A stretch of DNA of 64,000 bases, taken from the NCBI RefSeq assembly GCF_001894785.1, contig NZ_BCWW01000002.1:124001-188000 (forward strand), given 5' to 3'. Under the pieces are notes generated by a model. It had not been told where the DNA came from. It ran no database searches and saw only the letters and a list, made by a program, of their open reading frames with translations. The translations under genes and the position numbers were made by a program. Shown here in pieces: positions 63,181 through 64,000 of the stretch; the stretch's first letter is position 1, and each line of letters starts with the position of its first letter. The DNA comes from Rhodococcoides fascians NBRC 12155 = LMG 3623. GTDB lineage: Bacteria > Actinomycetota > Actinomycetes > Mycobacteriales > Mycobacteriaceae.

Positions 63181-64000
63181 ATGTCACAGGACACCAACGA
63201 GTCGACGGACGATCGCGGTAACACCGCCGTCCCGACTCGCAGCACTAAAGACCTCACCAAGGCGGCGATGTCCGGTTGGCTGGGTACGGCAATGGAGTTC
63301 ATGGACTTCCAGCTGTATTCGCTCGCCGCCGCGATCGTTTTCAATCGCATCTTCTTCCCCGACGTGAGCCCGGCGATCGGCTTGATCGCGGCCATGGCCA
63401 CTTATGGAGTCGGCTACGTGGCCCGCCTGGTCGGTGCCATCTACTTCGGCCGGATGGGCGATCGGATCGGTCGAAAGAAGGTCCTGTTCATCACCATTGC
63501 GATGATGGGCGCATCCACCACCCTCATCGGCGCACTGCCGACGTACGACGCGATCGGCATCATGGCACCGATCCTGCTCGTTGCCCTCCGCCTGATCCAG
63601 GGATTCGGTGCCGGAGCCGAAATCGCCGGTGCGACGGTCATGTTGGTCGAGTACGCACCGGACAAGCGTCGAGGCCTCATCGCATCGCTGGTCTCTCTGG
63701 GAACCAACTCCGGAACCCTTGCGGCCTCGGCTATCTGGGCCCTGCTGCTCGCTGTCCTGTCCGAGGATCAGTTGCTGAGCTGGGGCTGGCGAGTGCCGTT
63801 CCTCGCGAGCTTCTTCCTGATGATCTTCGCAGTGTGGTTGCGCTCGAACCTGAAGGAAAGCCCGGTCTTCGAGGAGCGTGCCGACGTGGTCGACGGTGTG
63901 GCTCTCTCGCGCGACGAGATCGAGAAGACCGACGAGGACGTGAAGGTCAGCGTTCTCGAGTCCGGTCTCAAGCAGAAGAAGGGGCGCGCGTTCTTCATCG
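63181..64000 (+). CDS. MFS transporter, metabolite:H+ symporter (MHS) family, 5' part
   Basis: The first 273 codons of a gene cut by the right edge. It has a polar N-terminus, helix 1 with MSGWLGTAMEFMDFQLYSLA, the loop motif YFGRMGDRIGRKKVLF (MHS version of RXGRR), LIQGFGAGAEIAGATVMLVE in helix 5 and LRSNLKESPVFEE after helix 6. GGAG precedes the ATG. By position it should import the hexonate degraded by the operon. Confidence 0.9.
   Translation, partial: MSQDTNESTDDRGNTAVPTRSTKDLTKAAMSGWLGTAMEFMDFQLYSLAAAIVFNRIFFPDVSPAIGLIAAMATYGVGYVARLVGAIYFGRMGDRIGRKKVLFITIAMMGASTTLIGALPTYDAIGIMAPILLVALRLIQGFGAGAEIAGATVMLVEYAPDKRRGLIASLVSLGTNSGTLAASAIWALLLAVLSEDQLLSWGWRVPFLASFFLMIFAVWLRSNLKESPVFEERADVVDGVALSRDEIEKTDEDVKVSVLESGLKQKKGRAFFI

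Overview
The window is high-GC DNA from a mycolic-acid actinomycete, most likely Rhodococcus or a close relative. The reasons are an arabinogalactan arabinosyltransferase (AftD), a trehalose-mycolate acetyltransferase candidate, a DUF2613 small protein, FabG4/HtdX/FadA2/FadE5 and a fused HadA-HadB-type dehydratase, with gene orders that match blocks of the Mycobacterium tuberculosis chromosome as I remember them (Rv0227c-Rv0244c, Rv0535-Rv0541c, Rv1354c-Rv1355c). I see no prophage, insertion sequence or CRISPR array.

Layout. (1) 1-2035: tail of an NCS1-type permease translationally coupled to a tandem nitrilase whose second domain has lost catalytic residues. (2) 2137-15312: cell-envelope and fatty-acid block: DUF3068 protein, TmaT-like acyltransferase, AftD, DUF2613, universal stress protein, LpqI, a TetR regulator, HtdX, FabG4 and FadA2. 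(3) 15313-26739: an 11.4-kb stretch between fadA2 and fadE5, which I remember as near neighbours in mycobacteria. It holds a five-gene branched-chain-amino-acid-type ABC importer with a divergent PucR/CdaR regulator, a VanW protein, a flavin reductase, an AbiEi/DUF559 protein, and an unusual repeat field with four copies of a roughly 92-nt palindromic element. (4) 26740-31146: fadE5, a methyltransferase, a secreted DUF4185 (candidate endo-D-arabinanase), MarR and a small membrane protein. (5) 31321-37788: an overlapping operon of methylthioadenosine phosphorylase, epimerase, polyprenyl-phosphate-type glycosyltransferase and DUF2064 protein, then membrane proteins, a methyltransferase and a lipoprotein. 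(6) 37944-43652: aldehyde dehydrogenase plus GMC oxidoreductase, a divergent PucR regulator and a secreted lipase. (7) 43841-48713: tRNA-Gly(CCC), a GAF-GGDEF-EAL c-di-GMP enzyme, an E1-like/nitroreductase fusion and a coupled acyltransferase-like gene. (8) 48854-56488: dcd, then a cluster of two Hsp70/actin-fold proteins, a DUF7159 membrane protein, a stand-alone ANTAR protein and a CYTH-CHAD protein, followed by the fused dehydratase. (9) 56932-64000: a GntR-controlled sugar-acid operon that gives a complete route from L-gulonate or L-idonate through D-fructuronate, D-mannonate, KDG and KDPG to pyruvate and glyceraldehyde 3-phosphate, with an MHS-type transporter running off the right edge.

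The most unusual material is the repeat field around the DUF559 gene, the Hsp70-like/ANTAR/DUF7159 cluster, the c-di-GMP/E1-nitroreductase/acyltransferase group, and a shared 13-mer operator candidate linking fabG4/fadA2 with fadE5. All family calls come from reading the translations, and synteny statements are from memory; no database search was run.
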